Assembly (NCBI GenBank): GCA_935421135.1
Contig: OW285197.1
Location: 6,294,850-6,358,849 of the forward strand
Origin: Bugulina stolonifera
Taxonomy: Eukaryota; Bryozoa; Gymnolaemata; Cheilostomatida; Bugulidae
Direction of reading: 5' to 3'
DNA: 64,000 nt
Shown here: positions 20,789 through 32,850 of the stretch, piece by piece
Numbering within the stretch: the first letter of the stretch is position 1
Layout of the letters: every line of letters starts with the position of its first letter
Notes under the pieces: model-generated
What the model was told of the DNA's origin: nothing
Databases searched by the model: none
The model's input: only the letters and a program-made list of their open reading frames with translations
Made by a program: the position numbers and the translations under genes

Positions 20789-21014
20789 ATATTCACGTGC
20801 AAACTTTACAAAATGGCAATGTGCAGCAATAACAGTTTATCTTATTGAATAATACACAGCACCTATAACCTAGGTTAGGTGTGCCTGGTAATAATATTTA
20901 TTATTACAAGGGGAGTTCTCCTCGTTTCAAGCATCAGTCATCCCTGAACGCTTAAGCGGTGTTTGGATATTAAAAGCAGTCTCATATGAACCAAGATAGT
21001 TTCCGAATATGCCG
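20789..21014 (+). mobile_element. MITE fragment, cut at its left by the LTR
   Basis: Begins ATATTCACGTGCAAACTTTAC, which corresponds to about base 12 onward of the intact family member, runs through GGTGTGCCTGGTAATAAT and ends TTTCCGAATATGCC. The left terminus is missing where the LTR begins. Confidence 0.7.
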
Positions 21015-22819
21015 ATGAATCACTTGTCCATACTACGTATTGCTAACAATATTACAGTTTAACAGGTTTTTCAACAAAATGTATGGTTTATTGCTCACAT
21101 ATGTTTGTCTTTTACATCTAAGTTTTTAGTGGTGATGAGACAGCTAGTATCTGAGACCATTGAGTATGAGAATCCCAACAGATGGAAACTGATTTTTGAC
21201 TGGGTCTACAGTTTTCTGAATGGAGTAGAAATCTGCAATGCAACAGATGCCTGGGTAGGTAAAGGCTGCGTAGATGCATCTACTAAAATATACTGCCATT
21301 TATAGTTAATAGAGCAAAATGCATGACTATATTTATTTTCATCTAAAAAAAAGATGTCCAGTTCTGAAAGTTTGCATGTCTCTTAGAGTACACTGATCTC
21401 AAGGATGAGACACAATATTATTGTCTACATTACAATCATATGCAATGTACTTGGATAGTATTTAAAAATCGGGAACATTGTGTATTGATGGCGAAAACTT
21501 GGCAGGTATTATCACAACAGGATAAATTGCTGGCAGAGTATTCAAATTTAGCATTTTGCCCCCGTGGAGGTGATGGAAATTGTGGAAGAAAATCCCGCTG
21601 GAGCACAACTTGCAGCAGCTGCCGCTTTCCCTGCGGCAACTGGTGCCGTTTCTGTAGTCGCTGCCGTGGCTGCGCCTGCAGCTGTTATCCCTGCTGCTGT
21701 TCCTCTGGCCGCTGCTGTGGCTGCTCCTGTAGCTGTTGCTCCTGCAGCTGCTGCTGTGGCTGCTCCTTCACCTGATATTCTTGCTGCAGTCCCTGCAGCC
21801 GCTGACATGGCTGCTCCTGCAGCCGTTATACCTGCTGCTGCTCCTGGTGCCCCTGCAGTCGCGGCGGTTGCTGCGGTTCCTGTTGCTCTTGTTATTATGG
21901 TTTGTACCATCTACTATTCAAAACTTTTGAAGAAGTATGTTAAACTAATAGTAAATAAAGAGGGACAGGTCATTTTGAGCCTTGTCTGATTGCAAATTGT
22001 TCATTTACTTTGAAAGCCTAGATGTTCATTTTATATAAATTTATTATTTGATTTGTAGCTAGAATACATCTAGATTTTTGTATTATAGAAATACTAATGA
22101 CCTAACACAAATTCATAAAAATGTGAAGAGCACCTTTCAACTCCAACTTAGCACTTCCACTGCATACTTTCTAGGGCGGCAAGAAAAAAAAGGGAAAGCT
22201 GCTACTCATCGGATGTCCTTGTGGTGCTGCAACAAAGCACTGTGCACCAACTACTGGAGTTTGTAACACATGCAATATGTTTCAATGTCTTCACTGTGGG
22301 GAAGACTTTTCCAACCTCCGGTCATGTACAAATCATCAATCAGCACTCCCATCCCATGGTTTACGAACTGCTAAAGTTACCACAGAACATCCCAGTTGCC
22401 CTCCAGAGAGTAAATCGGATTCTCCTCCTCTTTCTGCAGAAATAGTTGTATTTCGATGCAAACTGAGCTGCGGTGGCCAATCTGCTGAGGGTTATAAACT
22501 CAACCAATATACAAGTAAATGCAGAAAATGTGACAAATATAAATGTCTGCTTTGCAACAACTTTTTCTATGGACGTAGTGAGTTGAATCGACATGTAATA
22601 AATGGGCATAAGATGGACGCCATGCAGCCGGTGACACAGGAAGCTATTGACATGAACAAGAAATTAGCAACTACCATATGTGCTAAGCGCGGCTCATCAC
22701 ACTGTTTCTCGCGTGGACAACTCAAACAGGCTGTTAAATGTGATGTATGCCAACATAAAATTGCTTTTTAACTCACCATTTTTGTTACCTCATCACATGG
22801 AAAAAATTAAACCAATAAA

Positions 22820-23850
22820 CATGGATAACAAAACCAAAAGCTGAAATTACATGTATTATTATAATGCTCTGAGCTGATTGACATTTAAAGCAGTGTTCAC
22901 ACCGCTTTACAATCTAATTGAAACTAAAACATTACATATTGACACACAAGCATCAAATGATTATTATCAGTTGATGGACTTCCAGTAACATAGGATGAAA
23001 GTTCAACACTCTGAAGTGGTCTCAACCACATTACCTAATCAAATAACATTCTCTTATAAAGCACAACTGCTTACATGACTGTAGTAGATAAGAGGCACAG
23101 ATGCTTACATGACTGTAGATGAGAGGAAAGTACTGCTAAACATCAAATTGCAAACAAAGTGCTGAATCAGAGGCTTCTAAAACTATTAGTTTTTCTTTTT
23201 AGATTAGTTTCAGCCAATTCGAAAAAAAACTAAAAGGATGCACTATCTATTCAAACTTGTCTTGCATAAAGGAACTCCATCTATTTTGGTAAATATGGTG
23301 GCCAAAGAGTTGTAGTTTTCTTCTAGAAATATAAATGAGTAGTAACCGGTTTGTTTACAAAGATAATAATATAATATTAATATTTTAAATGTGAAATTGT
23401 ACATTGTACAATTTTTTGTCTGCGCAAAGTAAACATAATGCGATTAATTTAGTTAAAGGTTGATGTGGTGTCAGTTACAATTTATTGAACCATATTCTTT
23501 TGTTTGATTCAGTATAATTTTAAATTCAACTTTGTTGCAATGATATCTTTTATTACATCCCCACTTGCTGACCTACATGTACCTGCTACTGGCTGTTAGA
23601 ATGAGCCTTGACCTTCATTTCGTCCATTCCTGATGTGAGACAATACTATTATAGTCCGTGTGTGGATAATACGCAAGACCGAAATTTATGCGTGCAATCT
23701 GAGACCATTTTGTAAACACCCCAACCCGGACTGCATTAGTTGCCTGTTTGATCTCTACATGAACTCAACCCAATACACAAGTAGCCCAAATGCATGTTAC
23801 AGTGCTATAGAGTTTAGACTTCAGTTGTCCGGCGGCTCTGATGAATAATA
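22820..23850. other. Intergenic, no gene seen
   Basis: AT-rich sequence after the polyadenylation signal of copy A. Short open frames near 23660-23848 have no support. A T-rich/A-rich inverted stretch near 23190-23240 is unremarkable. Confidence 0.5.
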
Positions 23851-24091
23851 TGCGTATTCGGATATTGCACCGTGCAAGCTTATAAATAGCAATCTGCGGC
23901 AATAACAATATATTTTATTCAATAATATAGCGCTAGCTATAATGCAAGGCAAGGCGTGCCTGGCAATAATAATATAAAGTATATTCACTTAGCGAGGGGA
24001 TTTCCCTTCAGAGCAAGCACTAGTCACGCCTGAACGCTCAAGTTGTATTCGGATAGTGCTATATGAACCAGCACTAGTTTCCGAATACGCC
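23851..24091 (+). mobile_element. Complete 241-bp MITE with TA target duplication
   Basis: Flanked by TA at 23849-23850 and 24092-24093. Terminal inverted repeats: left TGCGTATTCGGATATTGCAC, right AGTTTCCGAATACGC. The interior has GCAATAACAATATATTTTAT, GGCGTGCCTGGCAATAAT and TCACGCCTGAACGCTCAAG. TA duplications and about 14-bp ends suggest mobilisation by a Tc1/mariner-type transposase. Best-preserved full-length copy in the window. Confidence 0.88.
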
Positions 24092-24093
24092 TA

Positions 24094-24732
24094 TTGTATC
24101 CCGCTGCGTTGAACTATCAATACATGGACAATCCTTGACTGTTTACTGCTAACCACTCTGACCTCTGGGTCTTCTTGGAGACATTCCCATGATTTAAACC
24201 AAAGCTCAAAAATCCCGCAGCTGTACGTACCACTTCTGTTAGTCCCGTCTGGCTATATTGATAGTGAGACCTCCCCAGGTACTCCATCCACACATTCCTC
24301 GTTGCATGTGTAACTCTTCCATTCTAGACCATCTCCTGACTTCTGCTTGGTCGAACAATTTCTGTCCTCGACCCCTGCGTGGCTCTGTCTCATCTAGTCA
24401 GCTGGACGCAACATTGTTACGTTCCATGTTATTAGGCCTCAAAATTAAAAGGAAGCCAGAATAATAATGTGTTTTTGGCAAGAATTTCTATGACAACAGG
24501 ATGATGCTCATGCTAAAAATTAAGATAATGTTGAATAAAAATGTAATCGAAATTTTTTTTACACTAAATGGTTTCATAGTCTAAATAGTTGTTTTTCCAC
24601 AGTATAAAAACTGACAACAAATAAAGTTATACAGTCAATTTTGCTGGCAAACTAACACAAACCAATAAATATGTGTAAAAACTGAAAAAATACATAGTAA
24701 CTTTCGTAAACACTGCACTACAGGTAATAAAT
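24094..24732. other. Upstream region of the intact + strand gene, nothing recognised
   Basis: No gene seen. The stretch holds whatever promoter the gene starting at 24733 uses. No clear TATA box stands out. The frame at 24258-24464 on + has no support. Confidence 0.4.
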
Positions 24733-27700
24733 ATGTCTGATATATTTCAAAGCAGCTTATTTGATGAATACAAATTCAATGGATCACCAACTACCAAGTA
24801 TATACTCGTTGCTTTTCTAGTGAATGGGTGAGCATTTATAACATCAGTTTCTATATGTACTGAAGACTAGTTTTCTCTTCTCCATATGTAGCAATGACCT
24901 GCTGAAGAGAGCTTGAAACAACATGGTCACATTATAATGTTTTTGCACATGCTGGCGGCACGGGTCTATTGAACTATCCTTATTGCATTGTACATCACTG
25001 AGTTGACTGGCTATACTACACTATGAGTGTTAACACAGTCATTATACATGTAGGTTCGTGTGGTCCTCATAATGTACATGTACTTAAATAGTTAACATGT
25101 GTATATCTAGCATATCCTAGGACTCCTGGGCTTTTAGCTGAGAACAAGCCTGTCGAGAAGATTTAACTCTTGTATTCTTCGAATTATTTTGATGTGACTT
25201 TATTGAGCTCCAGCAGACAACTAAACTAGTATAGAACAACATTTTTGCTTTTAAAACAAAATCTGTTTCCAGTGGGTTCCAGTAAAGGGGCTTCCGGCAC
25301 TCAATCTTTCAATTATTTCCAAATAGCATGACACGCATATTATACAATAGGTGTATTTGCAGTCCTATATGAACCAGTACAGTTTACAAATACACCAGGC
25401 GTATTTGAAAACTGTACTGGTTCATATAGGACTGCTTTAAATATCCTAACACAATTTGAGGTTTAGGCGTGACTAATGCTTGCTCTGAAGGGGAATCCTC
25501 TTGTTAAATATATATAATATTATTACGAGGCACGCCTAACCTTGCGGCTATATTATTGAATATAGTACATTGTTATTGCTGTTTATAAGCTTGCACTGTG
25601 CAATATCCGAATATGCCTATATTTGTACATACATTGAAAGATCCGAGAACTGACCTACCTACATGCAAGGCCGGCCTTCTAAGTCGGCATAATTCTTAGC
25701 AGTCATGATAATAAATGCAAATATAAAAGGTGTAAAACTAAGTGAGCACCTGGCGTGATGAAACCCTGCAATCAGATACAGCTTGCATGTACACAAATAC
25801 ATGTATGATGCACAATGTGAGTGATGAGATGTCCACTTCACCACAATATTGTTTTCACATTTACTCTGTTATGAAGATTTGATGATTGCTAATGGTATTA
25901 AATATTTAATATCACTCTTCAAATTCAACAATCAAATGAAGCATGACTGATTTGTCCCAGAATTTCATGTGTGACTGCGTTGTTCCACATTCTAAGACTC
26001 TAGAGATATTACAGACTCAGAGATCAGCTTACATCTGATTCGGAATCACCAATCTCTCTGACTGACGCGGAGAGTCTTCTGGGGTCAGCTGAAGTAAGAT
26101 ATGCTCCTCTTTTTATTATGTACACCAACATTATTGACTCATTGGGTAAGTAAATGACACAAAGATCGACATCATGACTAAAAATCACAATATTTTTATT
26201 ATTCTATTAATTGTTATTAAAAGAGTTTTCAACTAGAAGGAAATGCATAGTAGTTGAAGACTATGCAAAGTTTAAAAACATAAGTTTTGCATTATTAAGT
26301 GCTCCTCAGATTTCAGGGCAATGCATATCATTTAGACAACCTCTGACCTCATACAGATCAATTTGATTCAACAGAAAATCCTGCTGGAAGATTTTGTTTT
26401 CACGCTCTTCCCATCCTAATTTGTGTTGTGTCCAATGAATGTTTTGATATCATGATTTAAGGCAAACCATTTCCAGAATTGTTTCCAACTTGTGTTATGT
26501 AAAATATTTGACTGACCATAAAGCTATAGGACTGATATACAGGTATGAATGCTGAAACGACAAAAGAACTGGACTCTATGGAGTACGATGATCAGAGTAT
26601 CCTACAGCACATATCTACACGACCAATTATCTTTGACTTAGTTAAAAGGCAGAGGGATCTAAACTGGACAGAAGTGTCCCAAGTAAATACATGAAAATAC
26701 TATCATTAAGTAGATATATTTTTATACATGGCCATGTACATCAGTAAGTACATGTACATGACTGTATGTGTCAGAGGATAGATAAATACATGTATGCAGT
26801 GATGATTATGGTTTTCGTTGTATATAGTTCATCTGCACATACACATCAAACAGCCTTCGACTATCCTTAAAATGTGTTACACACTCGCAGAGGTGTTTGA
26901 ATATATGCGACACTCTTGCCTGTGTTATCTTTAATAATTTTGTAAAAACATATTTGAACAGGTTTCTCAATAAAATGTATAATTCATTGCTCACATATGT
27001 TTGTCCATACTCAGTTTTTAGTGGTGATGAGGCAGCTAGTATCTGAGACCATTGAGTACGAGAATGCCAATCGACTAAAACTTGTTTTTGATTGGGTCTA
27101 CAATTTTCTGAATGGAGTGGAAATCTGCAGTACACCAGATGCCTGGGTAGGTACTTATAAAATAATGTATACTTTATACTAAAACATCTGCCAGTGGAAA
27201 TTGCTATCTGAGAACAATGTATTAAATTATACAGTCATGTTAATAGAAAAGTAGCATTACGTTTTGATCACTTGCGTGTACATTTGAGTATATTAGTGTA
27301 CTGATATTGCATAAATTTCAGATCTTGGCTAGAACATTGTATTCAAATCTGGCAAGTTAGATTCACAACTGTGTGTTTAACAAAGATACTCTCTCTACTT
27401 AATGTTCTGGCTTTTTGTCTTTTCAACAGGATGAAATGCTAGCAGAGTACCCAGATTTAGCCTTTGCTCCTGTAGCTGAAGCTGAAACGTTGAAATCAGA
27501 ACGTGCTGAAGTGACGCCTGCAGCGGCTGCGGCAGCGGCTGCGGCAGCGGCTGCGGCAGCAGCTACAGCGGTGGCTCCTGCGTCAGTTTTTGCACCGGTT
27601 CCTGCACCAGCTCCTGCACTAGTTCTTGCTCCAGTTCCTGCGCCAGTTCCTGCACCAGTTCCTGCACCTGTTCCTGCTCCAGTTCCTGCACCAGTTCCTG

Positions 27701-28943
27701 CACCTGCTCCTGCACCTGCTCCTGCACCGGTTCCTGCACCGGTTCCTGCACCAGTTCCTGCACCAGTCCCTGTATCGGTTCTTGTACCAGTTCCTGCACC
27801 TGTTCCTTTACCTGCACCAGTTCCAATACTGGTTCCTGTACCGGTTCCCGCAGTGTGTAAAATCTATTATTTACATCTAGAGTTACAATACAAGTAGTGC
27901 GAGTAATAATAATATGGTAATGATTAAGCGGGAGGTCAAAGTAGGAGAAAACATGTACCACACAAGTTAACTTTGCGTTATTGTAAATTGCTCATCTATT
28001 GGTTGCATTTAAAAGGCAAAAAATTCTTACCATGTTGTAATTCCATCACACAGATCAATAGAGCATTACTATGCTGATTATTTAGAATTATACATTTCAA
28101 CTTGGTAAACTTGTTGCAATTCTAACTTGAGTGCTTAATAAAGTCATTAGATAATTTTGTTCTGCAATCAGGTTTTTCAGGTAGCAATTGATTAAAGGAG
28201 GGTTATATTTTTTTCAATACCAAGTGGAGCGGTAATATGAAATGAACTGAACGCTCAGTTTGGTGACAGATGGCGTGTTAATTCTCAAAAAAATTGATAG
28301 ACATAACGGATGATTCTTGTCATTATTGTTAGCCGTCTCATCCGTATAATTACAGGTTCCCCCAAAAAAACTACCACTTGTCGGATGTCCGTGTGGCGGT
28401 GCCACGAAACACTTTTCTCCAGACACTGGAATTTGTAGCAGCTGCCAAAGATACCAATGTCTTCACTGCGGTGAAGACTTTCTCAAGAAGCAGGCTTGTA
28501 GAGCCCATCAAACAGCCCTCCCTTCTCATAATTTAGATACTGCTATAGTCACCACAGAGCATCCTAGTTGTCCTCCAGAAAATAAATCAGATGCTCCGCC
28601 TCTCTCATCAGAAATCATCATTTTTCGATGTAAACAAAGCTGCGGTGGAACATCAAGCGATGCTTATAAACTAAACCAATACATGAGCAAATGCCGAAAA
28701 TGTGAGAAGTTCAAGTGTCTGCTTTGCAACAACATTTACCACAGACGTAGTGAGCTGACTCGGCACGTGATAAATGTGCATAAGATGGATGTATTGCAGC
28801 CAGTCACACAGGAAGCTATCGATATGAACAAGATATTCGCAACTACGGCATGTCCGACATGTGGATCTTTACACTGTTTCTCTCGTGGAAAACTTAAACA
28901 AGCTGCCAAATGTGATGCATGCGGTCATAAACACGCCATGTAG
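24733..28943 (+). CDS. Intact six-exon gene (copy B): helical N-half, Pro/Ala linker, Cys/His-rich C-half
   Basis: Exons 24733-24827, 26015-26145, 26543-26682, 27015-27146, 27430-27852, 28356-28943; all GT/AG, phases 2,1,0,0,0, 1509 bases, 502 residues. Residues 1-166 are mainly helical (EVRYAPLFIMYTNIIDSLG; DDQSILQHISTRPIIFDLVK; FLVVMRQLVSETIEYENANR). Residues 167-307 carry a 15-residue Ala run and a Pro-Ala-Pro-Val repeat. Residues 308-502 have many Cys and His: two related modules (GCPCGG...CSSC...CLHC...H and CKQSCGG...CRKC...CLLC...H), the second with a C-x2-C-x12-H-x4-H finger, then CPTC and CDAC pairs. Zinc binding is very likely; nucleic-acid or protein binding is inferred. Function unknown. 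ATTAAA at about 29018-29023 may be its poly(A) signal. Confidence 0.85.
25350..25617 (-). mobile_element. MITE with inverted-duplicated end in intron 1 of the intact gene
   Basis: Bounded by TA (25348-25349, 25618-25619). On + it reads GGTGTATTTGC ... ATATCCGAATATGCC, a reverse-orientation member of the family. Its left end is duplicated as an inverted repeat: 25359-25385 and 25409-25435 are perfect 27-base complements around a 23-base spacer that itself contains two terminal-like motifs. Confidence 0.85.
25636..25845 (-). mobile_element. LTR 5' fragment in intron 1 of the intact gene
   Basis: The end TTCACCACA|ATATT at 25845 matches the LTR starts at 10745 and 20788. The segment GCAAGGCCGGCCTTCTAAGTCGG near 25666-25690 matches the GGCCGGC-rich part of the family. 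The other end is lost near the MITE. Confidence 0.5.
27517..27850 (+). repeat. Coding simple repeats: (GCGGCTGCGGCA)n and Pro-Ala-Pro-Val codons
   Basis: Inside exon 5 of the intact gene. The first part is a GCx repeat giving 15 alanines. The second is CCTGCACCAGTT-type 12-base units giving Pro-Ala-Pro-Val. Length stays a multiple of three. A related tract occurs at 46217-46380 in the inverted duplicate. Confidence 0.9.
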
Positions 28944-31195
28944 ACTCATCCATACAAACACCTCATCTTCAGTATACTGTACAACATATTGTAATCTTAT
29001 TACTGAAGCAAATTAATACATGCATTAAAACCAAGAACTGAAATGACAAGCAGTTTTTGCTTAGTTTGCTTAGTAAGTTAGATAGTGTGTAAAGAGTGTT
29101 CACATATATCAATATACCAACAAACTAACATTTGCAGCGTTTGAAACTGTAGGTATCAAGGTTTGATTACCTGGTGCAACTAGCTCAGTGATAATGTATT
29201 CTACAACTAATAGTCATGTAAATGAAATTTTACAATGATGTGCCTTCTCTTAACTACAAGAGTAGATTCAGTGGTCATTCCAAGGTTATCAAAGCTAGTT
29301 ATTTTAGATTTTTCAAAAGTTAGTTAACTTACTGATCTTACATGTATTTAAAACAAGGTGCAATCTATTTCTATCTAAATTTAGTAACTTGGACTTTTTC
29401 TGAAGAAACTAAAGTTAATTTCATGGCTGTATTGTACACTGAGTAGAAGTTCATGTTTTTTTAAATAATGAGACATTAAAACCTGTCCAATTAAACTAAT
29501 AAGATTACACTATGCCAAAGAGCTTATATGCAAAATAAAAATCAGTGCACCAGAAAGTCGAACTATCTACAGTTACCTTAGGTTTGGTATCAGCCTTTAT
29601 TAATGTGTTGAAAGGTGGATGGGATGATCTTTGTGATAATTACATGTATGTGTATCGACAGCCATAAAAATATGAGCAAATACATTTTGTTTCTCTTCAA
29701 TTATTTCTAGAATTTCCTAAATGGATGGTTAATAAAGCAAACATTGCCGTAGAGGAACGGGATCATCAGTGGAGAAAATAACTTAAAACTTCGACTCTCC
29801 ACACTTATCACCAGGAAAACCTTTAATATGTATACACCACCGAAAGCAACTTGAAAATGATGCTGAATATAACTTGTGTTTTGCAAGTAACCATGATCAT
29901 GATAGAAAAAATATAAAACCATTTTCTATAGAGGCCGTTTACGTAGTAGTAATTATTATGCCATTGATATCATATTGCTGTTATTATCAATATTAGGAGA
30001 GAGGCCAGAGACCTTAGGTCCTCAGTTGACACAACACCCGGTGGTGTGGGTTTGACCCCTATATCTACATGTAAGTTACTATTGGTAGGACTACTAGTAG
30101 AAGCAATGCTTACAGCTGAAGAGAGAGGCTGGACTACTGGCTCCTGGTACCCATCACAGCTGTTATTCCAGAAAGGCAAGTTGAAAAATACTGCTGAATG
30201 ACTGATTTTATCGATGACCATTTTATAAACAATTGATAACAATTATACGCAATTACATAAGCAGATTCAACAACAGCTGTTATACTGTATATACAGGGGC
30301 GCACCTACACAGCTACTATGGTGTGTTGATGAATGAGAAATAATCTTGCAAAATTGTATAAAACCTTAAATTACATTTTAAAAATTTCAGAAAGGCACAA
30401 CTTTTGCATCAGATTACAAAAGAACAACGAATAAACTCCAGTTGATTTTGGAGTGACACCAGAAGCCTGGTCTGTTAGTGGGCATATTATGGAGACTCAA
30501 CTGACTGATTTCTGATAGGTTCAATGTTAGTCGGATACCTCACTTTAGTTAGTATAGTAATCTAAGTGCACTACAGGCAAACCAAACCCAGAGTTTAACA
30601 GTGAATGCCTCTCAAAATTACTTCAATCAACGGTACCTGGGGTTGGAGCAAAAATTTTATAACTGCAAATTAAACTTTTTTTAGACTTTTGCTGACGGAA
30701 TCTAATGTATTTTAGATATTTATATGACTCTTCAATAAATTTTTTGACCAAATGTATGGCAGATCACTGTTCATGCCGATTTTAACTGAAAATACTGTAT
30801 TTGTCTAGATACGTTTTCTTGTAGTTCCAACAGTCAGAACAATTTCTGTTATTTCAAGAACGCGAATATTGCTGCTATTAGCTGTAGCAATTTTTCTTCT
30901 ACCCCACGACCAGTTAGTAATAAAATTTCTCCTTAATCACATTTGCATCATACTTTAAATAACTCTTGACTTCATTGGAATATTTTACTAAGAAGGTGAC
31001 TCACTAGTTTGCTGGCCAATTTAACAAAAAGGGATAAATTGGTAAATGCGGAGTAATCCTCTGGAAGTCAAATGTATTCAAAAACTTCATGAAAAAAGCA
31101 TAGACCATGGCGGGTACATGTCCAAGCAGCCTCGTTCATCAGCACAACTTCGATTGTCTCCCAAGCAATAGACAGATAGTAGTAGCATTTCTGGT
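27600..31195 (+). repeat. Copy 1 of an inverted segmental duplication
   Basis: From the Pro-Ala linker of the intact gene through its last intron and exon and about 2.2 kb of 3' flank, this segment aligns in reverse with 43251-46380. Examples: 30104-30160 (GAGGCTGGACTACTGGCTCC) is found on - at about 44003, and 30820-30855 on - at about 43625. Intron, exon and flank are all included, so it was a DNA-level event. Copy 1 has extra sequence near 30400-30660 absent from copy 2. The right break is at about 31195 (CATTTCTGGT). Confidence 0.9.
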
Positions 31196-32227
31196 CTGAG
31201 ACAATTCTGCATGAAAACTAAAATAGGCTAAAGTTAGCACCAGAGTTCCTCAAGAAGACAGCGATAGTAAATTCCAGCATTAGACTTAACAAAAATTGTT
31301 ATTTTAAAATAAAATGCTTGTAATTCAGCATTGCCTGCACACCATCAAGTTAATAAACTGGTTTAGCACAAGTTAAAACTTTTCAGTGCATCTCACTGAT
31401 GGTTGAATATATTCAATAGAATATTTACGTAAACCTAATTGTTATACGCATTCAAATGTTACATGTACATGTAACTCCGTGCCTCAACATGTAGCTCGGG
31501 GCCCATAATGTATGTTTACATGCATCTGATTCAAAACAGGGCTTTTGTGTTTAGAGAGAGTGACTCAATAATAGCTGATGAGGCACCCCTACTTGCATAA
31601 TGTGACTTATACTAAAATTCAAAACCGTTGTTATTTGATATGTTGGCTGACTATTTTGAGACTCTGAAGCAAACAAAGATAGATACACCAACCAGATGCT
31701 AAAACAATTCCTTTTTTCCATAATAGATGATTGGCAACATAATGATGTACAAACCAATGCACAACCAATTTGAACTGATTTTTAAGAAACACAGACTAAC
31801 TTCGAAAATGATACCTACTAACTTGATGATTTTGTGCAACATGGCAATTAGTTTATTTTACTAGAAGTTAAGGTATCAGGACTTATATGCACCTTTTGAA
31901 TCTGTCGTTTAAGATCATCTCTTTTTACTTTGAGAATCCAAAATTCACCAAGCATCCTGTGTCTTAGTATGAATGGAGATGATTAGCCGTAGAGATAACT
32001 CCAAATCTTGGTCAATTAGAGAAACTAAAAGTGCTAAATAATAGTGAAATCTACTGTTGTAAAAAATTTGAAATAAGTACAAAGACTTTTGAGATGTACG
32101 TTTAAATGCCCCTACCTGTAACTAGCTTGTTATGGTTTGATTTAATGGTTAAATATTAAACAATGCCATTTAAAATGAAGTGTCTAAAAATTAAATAATT
32201 ATTATTCCATTACATGTATCATACATA
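28944..32227. other. No gene in the 3' flank of the intact gene
   Basis: Most of it (to 31195) belongs to the inverted duplication; the rest is AT-rich unique sequence. Short open frames such as 29970-30242 and 31551-31757 on - are not conserved as frames between the two copies. Confidence 0.5.
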
Positions 32228-32745
32228 TTGTAATGGTTTGTGTGTTTTGGTGCGGTCGTCCTTGGACGACTATCGACCCAGAAATGAAGTGCCTATGAGT
32301 GGTAATAGGACTTCGCATTACATGAAAGATCGAGCGGTCTCAGTAGCCCAATTACTACCAAAGACGACCCATCTGATCTCAAGTCCGACCTTCAGACTAT
32401 ACAATGAAAGAGAAAGATCCGACCTAGTAGGCAGTTCGCTAAGCGAATGACCTGGCAAAAGGAAGTGAAGATCTCTGTATCAAGTATAGATGTGTCTTTA
32501 TTGAAAGCCAAGTGAAGACTGAGACAATGAACAGTAAAACAATGCCCTTTATATAGTATAAGGACTTCCAGCCGACGTGACGTCGGGAAAAGACGACATG
32601 TGGTTGTCCGGAAGTTGCACAACAAGATGGCCACCGGAAGCCCGACGGCCGACCCAAAATAGGTCGGGTTCTACAAAAGTTGCTTAAAATGGTCCAATTC
32701 ATGTACAAAATGAATATCAATGGATTCTGAGAGGTCGGGCCTCTG
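32228..32745 (-). mobile_element. Diverged LTR-like repeat
   Basis: Carries repeated GTCGG/CCGAC motifs, a minus-strand TATA-like box (ACTATATAAAGGGC, about 32547-32560) and a downstream minus-strand AATAAAGACAC (about 32497), the same architecture as the LTR at 9796-10745, but with much less direct identity. Terminal TG/CA not located. It lies just upstream of the first recognisable exon of copy C. Confidence 0.4.
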
Positions 32746-32850
32746 TACATGGGTATAAAAGGCATTAAAAGACTTAGTAACATTCATGTAACTATGATAC
32801 TAGATACGCACCACTCTTTGCCAAGTACACAAACGTCATTGAATCATTGG

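Larger units (their letters stand above)
18726..22771 (+). pseudogene. First + strand family copy (copy A), broken in exons 2 and 5
   Basis: Homologous exons: 18726-18820 (MSDIFQSSMFDEYKF), 19021-19207, 19614-19753, 21123-21254, 21521-21899 (Ala-rich linker) and 22175-22771 (Cys/His-rich). Exons 1, 3, 4 and 6 are open and match the intact copy at 24733-28943. Exon 2 is 187 bases instead of 131: an 8-base repeat expansion puts a TGA in frame and shifts the frame. Exon 5 is 379 bases, one more than a multiple of three, from an extra T near 21554. AATAAA lies at 22814-22819, 43 bases after the stop. Likely a recent pseudogene, unless the exon 5 indel is a sequence error and exon 2 is skipped. 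Confidence 0.7.

Noticed and set aside
21440..21910. Cys-rich (+) and Ala/Thr-rich (-) frames over the exon 5 linker of copy A
   Set aside because: They are out-of-frame or antisense readings of the Ala-codon repeat; the Cys-rich frame results from the one-base insertion.
27563..27961. Gln/Glu/Val-rich minus-strand frame
   Set aside because: Antisense of the Pro-Ala-Pro-Val coding repeat in the intact gene.
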